Assembly: GCA_023079485.1 (NCBI GenBank)
Contig: CM041083.1
Span: 63,059,810-63,123,809 of the forward strand
Source of the DNA: Archilochus colubris
Taxonomy: Eukaryota; Chordata; Aves; Apodiformes; Trochilidae
Reading direction: 5' to 3'
DNA length: 64,000 bases
The notes under the pieces are model-generated. The model did not search any database. It was not told the origin of the DNA and saw only the letters and a program-made list of their open reading frames with translations. How positions within the stretch are numbered: position 1 is the stretch's first letter; each line of letters starts with the position of its first letter. Below are positions 22,103-33,185 of this stretch, piece by piece. The translations under genes were made by a program, and so were the position numbers.

Positions 22103-22978
22103 CCAGTGCTGTTTAAAATCTCTGTAGGAAACATGGACAGTGGGATAGAGTGTGTCCTCAGCAAGTTTGCTGACAATACCAAGCTCTGTGATGTGGTTGA
22201 CACCTCAGAGGGAAGGGATGCCATCCAGAGGGACCTTGACAGGCTGGAGAGGTGGGCCCATGCCAACCTCATGAAGTTCAACATGGCCAAGTGCAAGGTC
22301 CTGCACCTGGGCCAGCATAACCCCAGGCACAAATACGGGCAGGGGGGGAGAATGGATAGAGCCTTGAGGAAAAGGACTTGGGGGTGATAGTAGATGAGAA
22401 GCTTGACATGAGGTGCCAGTGTGCATTCACAACCCAGAAGGCCAATCACATCCTGGATTGCATCAAAAGCAGTACGGCCAGCAGGGAGAGGGAGGTGATT
22501 CTGCCCCTCTGCTCTTGTGAGACCCCACCTGGAGTATTGCATACAGATCTGGAGCCCCCAGCACAGGAAAGATACAAATCTGTGGGAGGGGGTTCAGAGA
22601 AGGGCCACAAAGGTGATCAAAGGGCTGGAGAACCTCTGCTACAAAGACAGGAGGCTGAGAGAGTTGGGGCTGTTCAGCTTGGAGAAGACTCTAGGGAGAG
22701 CTTATAGAAGTCTTCCAGTACCTGAAGGGTCTCCACAGGAAAGCTCTGAAGGGACTTTTCACCAGAGGGGATAGTGATAGGACAAGGGGTAATGGTTTTA
22801 AGCTGAAAGAATATAGATTTAGGTTAGATATTAGGAAGAAATTCTTCACCACGAGGGTAGTAAGATACTGGAATAGGTTGCCTTGGGCAGCGGTTGGTGC
22901 CCCCTCCCTGCAGGTGTTTCAGGCTGGGTTGGATGAGACCTTGTGCAGCCTGGTCTAGTGGGAGTTGTCTCTGCCATG
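22103..22978 (+). mobile_element. CR1 LINE fragment, C-terminal reverse transcriptase region, frameshifted
   Basis: About 875 bases of CR1 ORF2. The reading passes through three frames. The first (22106-22387) includes SKFADNTKLCDVVDTSEGRD and LERWAHANLMKFNMAKCKVL. The second (22378-22530) includes GVIVDEKLDMRCQCAF and ANHILDCIK. The third (22517-22774) includes [14 protein letters not shown] and [14 protein letters not shown]. The nucleotides continue through the equivalents of FRLDIRKKFFT and a W-N-R-L-P block to GCAGCCTGGTCTAGTGGGAG, then similarity stops before the usual tail. F-A-D-D of the polymerase is changed to FADN. At least two frameshifts make it dead. It lies downstream of the NINJ2 stop, antisense to that gene, and may be inside its 3' UTR. 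Confidence 0.93.
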
Positions 22979-23436
22979 ATGGCTGCATGAAGAGCTCTTT
23001 CCCCCCACTGCCTTGACAACACCTTCCTTTTCTCCCTCTCAGATAACACTGCCATCAGTGGATACCTCCCAGAACGCACCAGGTTTTCATTCCCAAATAA
23101 ATTTGGCTCCCTGTCCACAAGTTGTACCCGTACCTAGCGGGAGGTCTGCAGGCTTCTGAAAACCACTTGCTGGCGATAAAACCCAGCAGCTGGGCTGCTT
23201 GGTGCTCTTGCTTTCAAGGTCAAGAAAGGATAAATCCTCCCTTGAGGGAATTTGTTCAATGGCCCCAGATGCCCATGGTTAAAACAACATGCCTCTGGAA
23301 AGGCTTTGTTCATTTGTGCAGCTTTGCCTTCTGCTCCCTCAGCTTGCAGTGATGTTTTCTGAGACTGAGAGCCCATCTGGGGGCTGGCAGTGATGGGAAC
23401 TCACCCCTTTCTTACCTGACTCCATTGCCCTGTGAC

Positions 23437-23600
23437 TTAATAAGGTCGAAAATTCCTGGTAGGGTAGAGGCCAGTCTTCTGCACCCCAAAAGCTGTGATG
23501 AAGATGTTGAGGATGACCGTGATGAAGATGAGAGCTGTGGCAGCGTTGTTGAGTATATTGAGGTGGGGCTGCTTTGCAACATCATTCAGGTTCAAACGAG
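23437..23600 (-). CDS. NINJ2: Ninjurin 2, terminal coding exon
   Basis: 164 coding bases on the minus strand, completing the split Ala codon, then RLNLNDVAKQPHLNILNNAA, TALIFITVILNIFITAFGVQ and KTGLYPTRNFRPY with TAA at 23437-23439. The acceptor is a pyrimidine-rich tract ending GCAG (23601-23604 on plus). The hydrophobic ALIFITVILNIFITAFGV is the second transmembrane segment. A-R-L-N-L-N and L-N-N-A-A-T are signature motifs of ninjurins. The C-terminal tail differs most from mammals, as expected for this family. Confidence 0.95.
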
Positions 23601-24581
23601 CTGCATGATACAATACAAAAAGAACAGGAGATGGGTAGCCTGACTCCAAGTCCCCCAGTCCCTACAAGATTTCCCTGACAGGAGAATGTCCATTGTGCCC
23701 CTGACCACTGTGGCCACAGAGCAGGGAAAATAGTCCAAGGAATTTTACAGGAGCCACATCTTGCCCTAGATCAATGTATGAGGACAAAGCAGAGAAAAAA
23801 CATGTCTGTCTTGTGTCATGTTTTTGTTTTGCAATGGGAGTAGCATGGCCCTCCAATGGACAGCCCTAAATAGCCAAATTACTGCTGTGTGCTAGCACAG
23901 CATGTGCTGTGTGACACCACCACCACTGCATGGCCATGGGACATGGTAAGGAAAGCCTGGGTGACATGGGGGACAAATTGAATGAGGTGAAAGGCAAAAT
24001 GTAGTATCTGCAGGAGGTGCATGCTATAGGATAAGCAGCAAGAGGGCCAAAACCCAGTTCTGTCCCTACAACAAGGATTCAGCAGTGGAGAAGTGAAGGA
24101 AGAGTTGTGTTTGGAGCTGTTGTCCAAGAGAAATAAACAACCTACTCCCCACTCTGAAAAGCAGTAACACAGAATCTTCCCAGTGCCCACACCAAGCTGG
24201 CCCTCCTGTAGCCCTGGGAAGGTTGGAATCAGGGGAAGATGGTTCAGGGAAAGAGGCTTCTTCTTTCCACCTCCATGCTTGCCAAACCATGGGGTTCCCT
24301 ACCACAGCAGCGCCCTGCAAGGGTGCATGCACCTCAGCAGCCACCTTACCAGTGATGATGAGAAGAATCCCAATCACCACCTGGAAGAAGAGAGAGATGC
24401 TGATGAGCACAACGAGTGTGGTGTAGTACTGGAAGGAAGGGCCCTGCTCCAGCACTGCTTTGAGCTGTGTGACATTGGCCATGAACAGAGCCACGTCCAG
24501 CATGCTCTCTGCCACGCTCTTCTTCGTCGCATAGTGGTTGATGTTCATGGGCCCACTGTACCGAGGCTGAGGATCCACATC
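23437..24581 (-). CDS. NINJ2: Ninjurin 2, last two coding exons (first exon not found)
   Basis: NINJ2 is a small plasma-membrane protein described as a homophilic adhesion molecule that promotes neurite outgrowth. Its paralogue NINJ1 drives plasma-membrane rupture in lytic cell death. The two exons give 131 residues plus stop (mammalian protein about 142), so only a short N-terminal piece of roughly eight to ten residues is missing. Visible features are a charged N terminus, the conserved amphipathic region around HYATKKSVAESMLDVALFM, transmembrane 1 (about YYTTLVVLISISLFFQVVI), an ARLNLND loop and transmembrane 2. NINJ1 is the alternative, but HYATKKSVAESMLDVALFM with KAVLEQGP and the B4GALNT3 neighbour favour NINJ2. 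The intron between the exons (23601-24349) shows no feature. Confidence 0.93.
24350..24581 (-). CDS. NINJ2: Ninjurin 2, penultimate coding exon
   Basis: 232 bases on the minus strand, phase 0 in and phase 1 out, coding DVDPQPRYSGPMNINHYATK, then KSVAESMLDVALFMANVTQL, KAVLEQGPSFQYYTTLVVLI and SISLFFQVVIGILLIIT. The acceptor is TTCTGTCTCCCCAG (from 24582 upward on plus) and the donor is GTAAGG (24344-24349 on plus). The joined codon with the next exon is Ala, giving ITARLNLND as the family requires. The reading frame also stays open upstream of the acceptor to an ATG at 24755, discussed as a finding. Confidence 0.95.
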
Positions 24582-27500
24582 CTGGGGAGACAGAAGAAGC
24601 CACATGAACTGGCACAATTGCAAAGCTGACAGACACATCCGTGTCAAATGGGCTGCTACCTCCCCACAGGGTTTGCCTAGAAAGCCTGGGAAAGAGTCAA
24701 GAGTTGTGTGTTTCAACTGTGTTGAGAGTGCTCGTTTTCCATTCAGAGTCACCACATCATATTAATAAGCACAAGAGATTTGCAGTCATCAGGAGCTCGG
24801 CAAGGTTAGAAAAATACTGGCTATTTTTGTGGAAAACAAGCTTGACCGAAGTTACAATAATGTAGATTACCCAGAGCCAAGGATTTTGCAAGAAATATTA
24901 AATTCTCTTCCTTCAGGGGATAGTCAAGCTTCAAACTTGGGGAGGGGATTAGAGACAGATCTTCTCTTTGGTTTGGGTGCTCAAAGGACTGCCAGTTGTC
25001 AGGCTTTATATTCCCTCTGAACACTTTTTGCTGGCTGCTGTCTTAGATGAGATGATAGAGCAGATGGGACAATCCACTTTTTTGTTTCTGAAACCAGGGA
25101 TATTTCTTCAAAACACGAGGCACTGAAACCCGCTGAGGCAAGGAGCACCTAATTTTAATTCAGAAAAACTTTTTTGATGGTGGGAAGAAACAGGTACTTA
25201 CAAGGAGTAAGTCACCTGGTTGCCCTTAACCTAATTACAAGCTGCGGGTCGTTTGGCTGCTTTTAGCCACCCACCTTCTCCATCTTTCTTATTAAATGAG
25301 ATCCCCTGTGAGCTGTTTTGACCCAGATGACAAAAAAAAAAGAAGGGGGACAATGGTTTTCAAGTCCCCTAGATTGTCCTCAGCTGGTAATAAACCACAA
25401 CCAAAGGCAACAATTGCAAAAGACTGGATATGTTTGCAGCAAGCTAAGATCTTCTTTCTAAAAAGAAAGACAAACAACACTTTTGTGTAGCAGGCAGGCT
25501 TCAGTTCTGGGTAATCAATGTCCTGCCAGCTGTAGTGAATACCAGCAGCCTTGCCCTCAGCACTGTCTGATGGGTAACCCTTTAAATCTGGAGATACGGA
25601 GCAGGTGGGAGCCTTGGATGACCTCTTTTGTTCAGGGTGATGGGAGAGATTTTTCCAGGTGCCTGCTGGAAGTAGGATTGTGCCTATGTAAAGTGGTAAG
25701 TCCAATTTTGGTCTTTTTCTTTTTTTTTACCAGAAAAGGTTGAAAATGTAATCTTTCACCATTCTTTGGGCATGAAATTTAAGAAGGGTTATGGTTATGC
25801 ACTTTATTGGGCTGTATCTGGTGTCTTTATGTATCCCTGGCTCTTTCTGTGCCAGACTGGGAGTGCAAGCAAAACCAGTGCCTCTGGGATAGTGCTGCAC
25901 ATGGTTTTGTGTCTGATACTGCCATGGGCTGAAATACAGAAGGAGGTTGTGGCCTGAGTCAGTAATCACCCTCATGTGAGAAAGGTGCAAAGCAAGAAGC
26001 AGACAGGAAGGATGGAAGGACTGTGCCCAGTTTGAACTGTCAGTGATCCCTAAGAAGGGGCTGCCTTAAGGTAGGAAAGTGCTTTTGAGGAATTTTTTTA
26101 TTGATCTATTTGTTTTGATAGTTAAAACATGTAATTCTTTACTGTTTCTAATTTACTGTTTCTAACAGTGAAAGCTATTGTTGTTAAGAGGGCCTTTTGC
26201 AAGTCTGTATTTTTTTGCCATGGAAAGTAAAAGATACTAGAAAAAGATAAAAGTAGAAGAGTAATAAAGTAGAGAGCCAGTAAGGACTCTGGGGCAGTGT
26301 GTAAGGGTTCAGAACTTCTTACACGTTACTGTCTGGGGAGGAACAGAAGTATCTCGTGGAAAGGATGCCAACAAAAGGTCTGATCCTGGGAACACATATT
26401 AAAGCCCCTGTATTTAGGTACTGCCCTCTGTCAGCTGGCTTACAAAAAATCCTGTCCCAACAGAGTGGTACCCATTCCAAGTGGTGCAAGATTTGAGATT
26501 TGACTCCCTAGTGTGTTTTCTTCATATTCCTGAAGAGCCAGCCCTCCTCCTGCAGTGTCACAAGGCTGGGCACTGATAGTTTGTCTGTGTGATGATGAGT
26601 TAAGGGTGTGAGAACGAGGGTGCTGTACAAACAAGACAGCTTTTGTTGAATGAATGACTGGTACAAGGAGGCTGAGACATCTGCTCCCAGTTGCTTATGT
26701 GGATCTGAATAAAGCAAGTGGGGGCCTCTTGTCGAATGAAAATGTGTCTTCCTTTTGAGCTTTCCCCACGCTTTTTTACCTGGAGTGTGAGAAGGGGGAG
26801 TGTTAATGTACTGAACTCTGGGTCCCATATGATCAAGCCAGGAAAACAGACAGCTTTCTCATGAGCTTTTCTGGATGAGAGCAATGGTACGTTCCCTTGT
26901 CTGGGACATTCTCCTAGAGCCAGGGATGGCCACTGCTCTCTGATGTGGAGTCACTGGATCTGGGAAACCCTTGCACTGAGCAATCAAAAACTGTGATTTC
27001 TGTTTCAAAGTTCTGTCAGCCCAGGTGTAGTAAATCCACAAAGGTGGCTAAATGGTGACTGAATGATGAAAGCTGGAGACCAAGCTTTCAGTCAGGCAAG
27101 TAGCCAGTCAACTCTGACGCAGGAGTCCACTAAATGTAGAGAAATGCAGCTCTAAGGATTTGTCTTGACTAGAATATTCTGTTTAGTCCAGCAGCTGTGA
27201 CAGCAAGTCTCAAACATCAGCCAACAAGGGGCTTAAGCAAATGGGGAGTCTTCAAAGACCTGGCATTAAAATTAATGCAGGAGGATGGCTTTGTGTGGGA
27301 TGCCTGGTGCCATAGCTTTCATCAGGCTTTGTCTTCAAGTTCTGTCCTGTAAACTGCTGCGGCTCAGGAGGTTCACAAGCAACGTAGGTTTTCCTGCAGC
27401 AGGATTGCCCAGGCAGCTGTGGGGAGTTATGTGGGATCACTGGGGAGATTAAACTATTCCCTTTTGGCAGATAGAGGCCTCAGTCAAGTCCCAGGGACAT

Positions 27501-30500
27501 ACCTGAAGGCTCATCAAAGTGATTTATGTCATCAGTCTAGAGTTGGTGTCTTTCTAGTCGCTTCTGGAAGTGCTCTCCTTCTGAGAGTGTAGATCCCTGT
27601 CTTCCCTTCTCTTTGTGCATCAAAGAGAGGAAACCTGGATCTGGCAGTCAGACACTGAGTTCATCTTGCAAGCCTTGTTGCAGAGCCATATGAGGCAGCA
27701 TCTTTCCCTGCAAAGACTTGGCTTCGGTCTGATCTCAGGCAAATTCCCTTTCTGCTTCCTTTTGTGTACACGTGGCACAGTGATACAGATCACTGCAGTG
27801 GCTGAGAGAAGCACCAGTCTTCTCTGTTGCAAGTCAGAGGCTTTATTCTTACTCAAAGCACACATCCCCACAAATATTTAACTTGCTTCTTTAATTAATT
27901 AATTATTGTTAATTTTGTGTGTTATTTTGTGTGAATTTTTACAGAAAAAGGATAAGCATCATCACAAGTGTCGGGTAGTTTGTTGTCGGTTTTTTGTTTG
28001 GTTTTTGTGGTGTTTTTTTTTCTTGTAAATTTGATCTCTGTTTCTGCTGTCGGGAGTTGTGAAGTCCCAAGGCCTGTGAAACCCGGCTCCGGCACCAGAG
28101 GGCATGCTGAGCCCCGCAGCTCACTGAAGCAACCTGAAAAATTTCCACTGAAATTAGTTTTCAAGGGAAATTCTTTGCTTTTTTTTTTTTTTTTTGTGCA
28201 TTTATATTTACAAGACATTTTACAACTACTTTCTTCTAAAAACTTTTGGAGGAGTTTCATCTAAATATTTCTTCCCGAAGCTCACGGATTTTGGGCCAAA
28301 GGGAGTATAGACTTTTCTTGAATATACTTGGACAATTCATACAAATACTACAGTTTTTCTTGTGTTTTTCAAGGCAGGGAAAAAGAAAATGCAGAGCAGA
28401 TCTGATTGCAAATCTGTATGCTTTTTGGGTTCTGTGACCCTATCCCCAGGGCAGAACAGACTGAAAGAAGCAGTGGGACAGCATAAGGCTCTCAAGTATG
28501 AGAATGATAATTCTTCATGGGACAGAGAGGGATATCTGAGGAGAAACTCTACTGTTGGCTGCTTCTTCCAAGGGAAGTGCTGGAGGATGCCAAAGAAAAC
28601 AGAGACATGAATGTAGGCTGTGCACTTGGAGGTGTTGGTGCAGAGGCACCCACCATGGGGATTTGGGTTGATAAACAGCCAGCCACACACAGGCACAGCA
28701 TTGGGCATGGGGGAAAAATCTGGGGTATATTTCCACAGGATTTTCCAGCTGGCAGCTTTAGAAGTACTTTGTAAACATCAGTTGATGAAGGTTAAAGCAT
28801 GCTGCAAGTCATCATCTTGCAAAGTAGGGGAGGAGCATGGCAGAAAATGGAGAGACCAAAGGCCCTGCCCTCAATCAGTACTTCTACTTTTAAGTGCACA
28901 GTAGCACTGCTTCTCAACTCTTCTAGAGAAGCTCACTCCTTGCAGCTCACAGACACTTGATTTGACATGATGGGAGCCAATTTTCATCTTTTTTGGCCTG
29001 CATGCCATGCCTGGGCATGGACAGTGGTGGTGCCAGGAGCAGCAGCCATGAGCAGAATCCCCTGACAGAGGGGGAAGCAGGTTTGTGCACAGACATAGAA
29101 GTGCCAGAGAAGAGACACACTTTGGTCAATACCACGTGTGTTGCAAACTCTGCAAGGCAAGGGCTGTTTTTCTCCACACAACAGTAAGCATCTTGGCTGT
29201 GTTCCACAAACAAAAGTAATCATAAATCTTGTCATGGGTGCTGTAGGCAAAAGGGAATCGAAGTGTTCAGGGCTGGTCCCCCTCTTTGGCCTCTGTGGAG
29301 ACTGTCAGCTAGTCCACTTTTGCCTGTTTGTTTTGGTTTGGTTTTTTTTCCTTTTAATATAGCCATGTGTTCTGCTTTCTAGGGGTTCTGTTCAGAGCCA
29401 AATGGTTGTGTTGCCTTCAATTCGTATTGGATAAATCCCAGAAAATAAATTAGGGATGCTTTCTTGGCATCTCAGGCTATTCCCATGTAGGGGACTGGTC
29501 CTGATGAAGATTTTTCTCTGAGGTGTTCCTCCACTTCTGTGACAGGTTGCTGCTGAGTGTAACAGAGGGCTCCCTGGCACCAACTGTTTGGATGAGAGTT
29601 CTCCAACTAAAAAGTAGGTTCCAGGAGCTGAGGGCAGGCACCTCTCCATAAGCTGAGGCCTAGGCAAACAGCAGGCACAGATCTTGTGTGCTTGCTAAGT
29701 GCTATTCATGTTCTCCAGTGTCACTGAACTCCCACTCTTTCCACTTGCTTTATTCACCTCCTGTGTCTCACCTCACACCCACGAGCAAACTCTGTGACCT
29801 GCCCTGGGTAGAGATGTCACAGTGGTGCAGCACTTGGGACCCTCACCCTTGGGTGAGGGGATGGCTAAGTAGGACACTCCAGTTGCTAAAAGAGATGGCA
29901 GTGGAGCTGGGTAGGGCTGCCAGCAGAGCCTCTCTCACTTCCCCAGCAGCAGTGCCGGCCTTGTATTCTCACTGCAGCTCCCTGAAATGAGGCCATGCAG
30001 GAGCTGCAGGCTCACAGCAAAACCCAGCGCTACGGAGAGTGGGAAGGGTTGGGAGTGGGTAGGGAAGGTGGGCGGTGGCTGGCAGAGGGAGAGGAGCAGA
30101 GGAGGGTGAGTTCTGAGGTAGCAGAGCCCCAGGAGAGCTGTGGTGCCTCTCCTCACCATTGCCCTCTGGCTGAATGGTGCTCGGATCCTGCTCCCTGGAT
30201 GCTGCACTCTCAGCCTGCAGAGCCCTGCTTGTCACATCCAGTGTGCATATTCTGCTCACTGTTTCTCCCTTGCCATGCTGCTGCTTGTCTCTTATTCATC
30301 CTTCAGACCCCCTCTGCCACCGTCTGCATCTTCTGTTAAGCTTATCTTCTCTCTTTTCACCTTTTTTTCCTACTCTCTTCTTTTCCATTCTTTTCTCACC
30401 CTGTGCCTTTCAACTTGTCTGTCTTTCACACTTTTCTTCCTGCTATCAATCTCATCTTGTCCTTCATGCACCCCCTTCCTTGGGTTGCTGTCTCCCTCTT

Positions 30501-31299
30501 CTCCCCTACTTTTTTGGCTCCCCCTGATACACCTTCTGCTGCTGTGTGGCAAGTTTCTTGAATCCATTCACTCCCAGATGCCACTCATGGTTTCTTGTGC
30601 TACAGGGCAACATAAATTATGTATTGCTCAAATAACTGTCTAACCAAATCTGTATTAAACTACCTTCTTGAGTTTATTTATGACATTGAACTGAAGGATC
30701 CAGGAATTGACTGGCAGGCTGCAGGGCTTAGTTGGAATAGATGATATTTTTTCTTTTCCAGGTATCTGGGATGAGGACTAGGTGGGAAGGGCAGTGACAG
30801 TGGTGGAGGAATCTTCATTCATTGCTCAGAAGCAGTTGGTTGGTTTGGGGGCTCAGGAACTGCTTGGCACCAGCAATTAGAATGTGCTGATGCGTGATCT
30901 CTGATTGTTGGACAGGAGCAATTGGGTGTGTATGTGTGGTGGTGGGGGACAGCTCTTTGATTGTATGGAATTGGGATTGCACTCAAAAGGATTAGTGGGA
31001 ACAATTATTTCCAAAGCTGGGATATAGAAGGTGGAGCCTATTCAAGTCACTAGTGTTTTAGCACCCAAAGCAGTTTTATCTCGGTGTTTTGGGGAAAGAA
31101 AAAGGAAAAAAAAAAAAAAAAGGAGGGGGGGGAGAGAGAGGGAAGGAAAAGGCAAGCAAAGACTAAAAACAGCCTTTCAAAAAAAAAAAAACCACCAAAC
31201 TCAAAACATTAAAAGTAGGTTAGCAGAGAAAATGAGTTTATAAAAAATGGAAGAGCAGCCGGGAGGCACAACAGTAACTACTGCATTGTGCTTACAAAG
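24582..31299. other. Probable NINJ2 first intron, left part; no gene seen
   Basis: No exon, RNA gene or recognisable mobile element. There are T-rich simple stretches, such as 17 T residues at 28179-28195, and a pyrimidine-rich segment around 30340-30530 that gives long but meaningless ORFs. The assignment as NINJ2 intron rests on the known very long first intron of mammalian NINJ2 and is inference. Confidence 0.5.
31091..31152 (+). repeat. Homopurine tract
   Basis: 62 uninterrupted purines, including a run of 16 or more A and a run of 8 G, then GAGAGAGAGGGAAGG. It is a simple low-complexity sequence without coding meaning. Confidence 0.9.
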
Positions 31300-31381
31300 C
31301 TAAACACATTAAGATGGATAAATCCCCAAGCTGGATGGCTTATGGGCCAAAATATTAAGAAAAGCTGGGCCTGACTGAAGG
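31300..31381 (+). mobile_element. Possible ancient LINE (CR1/L3-like) reverse transcriptase remnant
   Basis: Translation gives MDKSPSW in one frame, then after a one-base shift DGLWAKILRKAGPD. This resembles the start of the LINE reverse transcriptase domain (D-K-S-P-G-P-D-G-x-x-P-K-I-L-R-K). It is short and frameshifted, so support is limited. About 130 bases further on, ACTGGATCAGACCAAAGGTC (31524-31543) matches my memory of an old sauropsid repeat motif. Confidence 0.45.
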
Positions 31382-32811
31382 TTACTGCCAGATCCAAAGA
31401 GTGAATGTGTTCATATAAATCATTTTAATAAAAAATTCTTAAAGCAAGGTCCTAAATCTGAATTGCTTCCAAGTGAGGGGTCAGGCTCATTTCTAAAACT
31501 GAGGGAAGAGAGTAACAGCAGTACTGGATCAGACCAAAGGTCCAACTCCTCTTTGACTGCAGTTTGTTGCAGATGTGTAGGGTAAAAAAAAAAGGATATT
31601 TTAGCAGTAGTCCCTCATGCTCTGTTCACTCAGTGACCTGCAACTCTGCATACAGAACCACCCCAACCCTGGTTTGATGTTGCTTTTCATGTAAGGAAAC
31701 CCAAGATTAATTTGACATTTACTGTGTGTCTTAGGACACCCTTCTTGCTGCCCCTGAGTCTTAGTTTCCTCATCTGAAAAATAATGAGAATTCTCACATG
31801 AGTCATATCTAGGGAGAGAGAGATGCCCAAGTTCTACTGTTGAAGTGCAATAAGTGCCTGTGTTTTATATATAATATACATGGACTGAATTAATCATGCA
31901 GGTATGTCACTGAAGCTGATGAAATTAGGTAGGTGATCTTTCTTATTCCTGAGAGCTTTACACCTTGCGGTGTTGCCTAGATAACTCTCGCTCTAGGGCA
32001 CTGGAGTTTAGGTTAATCTGCAAATTTTGACATCTGTGTGCCCCTGGTCACCCTACAAGTGCTCAGGGCTCTCCATAGAAAGCAAGCTCTGAGAGTCTGG
32101 GTGGGAAGAGGCAAGGACATGACTGAGGGTTGCAGCTGAGGCAGAACTGGTGAAATCACACCCATAAAGAGTGGGACTTGGGGGCTTTGGTCCCTCTATT
32201 ATTTATAAAGCCTTTCATCCAGAAAGCCTTTTTTTCCAGTTTCATGTGTACTAACACTCGGAGTGTCTTTGTCCCATCTGGGTCAGTGTCTGTTTCTTAT
32301 TGCAGTGCTCACCAGCATCTCCAAACAGACCTGGCTGATTTACTCCCACCTGGGTGCCTACTATTCTCTTTCTTCAAAAAAACTGTCAGGGTTAGCTTCC
32401 TCCTCTGCCAGGAAATTGAGCCAATCACTGGATCTAAAAAAGCTGAATCTGCTGATTTTGTTCAGGACTGGCATGCTCTGAGCTGTCAGGTTGCAGCTGA
32501 GCATTTGGCCTCATGCCACCAAGAGAGGTGAAAAAAAAAAATCAGGTGCTATTGCTGATACAGACTTTTGTAAACCCCTTAATCCAAATTGTTTGTATGT
32601 TCTGTTTTGGTTGTTTTATAAGGCTGGCCAAACTAGGCATTGGATACAGAAACTGGTGAGGTGGTAACTGAGGTTGCAGGGGCAGATACTTGTAGTCAGC
32701 GATGGGCTTCAGGGAAGGGAAGTCTGCCAGAGCAGACTTTGTCTCTCAGGTCTGTGCTAACCTGCTTGGGAATGTCAGGCTTAGAAACATCATCAGCTGT
32801 CACTGGAAAGA
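31382..32811. other. Intronic or intergenic region, no gene
   Basis: No coding exon is supported. The ACTGGATCAGACCAAAGGTC segment near 31524 may belong to an old repeat. The rest shows no structure I can name. Confidence 0.4.
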
Positions 32812-32892
32812 TTTTAAACACATTAGGAGTGCTCTAACAAATGGCTGTTGCGTTTTAACATGAGAAAATGCGAAGTGATGCATGGCTATGGC
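32812..32892 (+). mobile_element. Possible ancient LINE reverse transcriptase remnant
   Basis: The translation SNKWLLRFNMRKCEVMH around 32833-32883 fits the W-x-x-x-F-N-x-x-K-C-x-V-M-H motif near the end of the reverse transcriptase palm of CR1/L2-type elements. Similarity ends within about 20 residues. This is probably a fragment of an old insertion, orientation plus, possibly related to the remnant near 31.3 kb. Confidence 0.45.
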
Positions 32893-32939
32893 TGTTCAGA
32901 TTCAATTAGTGTTAATGCCCTTCCATTAAGCTCTGGCTG

Positions 32940-33185
32940 GCGGGGCTGCCTCTTTCTTGGGAGCCTGCTGTGCCAAGGAAAGCTGCTGCTGCCTTGCCAG
33001 CCGATGGGTAACCTGGAGAGGGTGCGAGGTGCCACGCTGGAAAGGATCCGGGCCGTGTTCTCGGCAGCGTGGGTGGGAGCAGCGCTGCATTCCGCTCAGC
33101 CCCTCCTCAGCATCTCCCCAAGCCTGGCTGGAGCACTGCCCTCTTTGTTTGTTTGCTTGTGGGCTCGGGATTGCTTTGTGTGGGG
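32940..33185. promoter_or_regulatory. Small CpG-rich patch
   Basis: About ten CpG dinucleotides fall within roughly 160 bases (32940-33100), in an otherwise CpG-poor, AT-leaning 40 kb. The segment is also locally GC-rich. Such patches often mark promoters or enhancers. There is no recognisable coding exon, and no TATA box was identified. It could be an alternative start for NINJ2 or an unrelated regulatory element. Confidence 0.3.

Noticed and set aside
24183..24629. 148-codon plus-strand ORF
   Set aside because: It is the antisense shadow of the NINJ2 exon, which has clear family similarity on the minus strand.
30140..30643. 167-codon plus-strand ORF rich in Ser, Phe and Leu
   Set aside because: It arises from a pyrimidine-rich, stop-poor segment. 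The alternative frame is equally open, as expected of biased composition.
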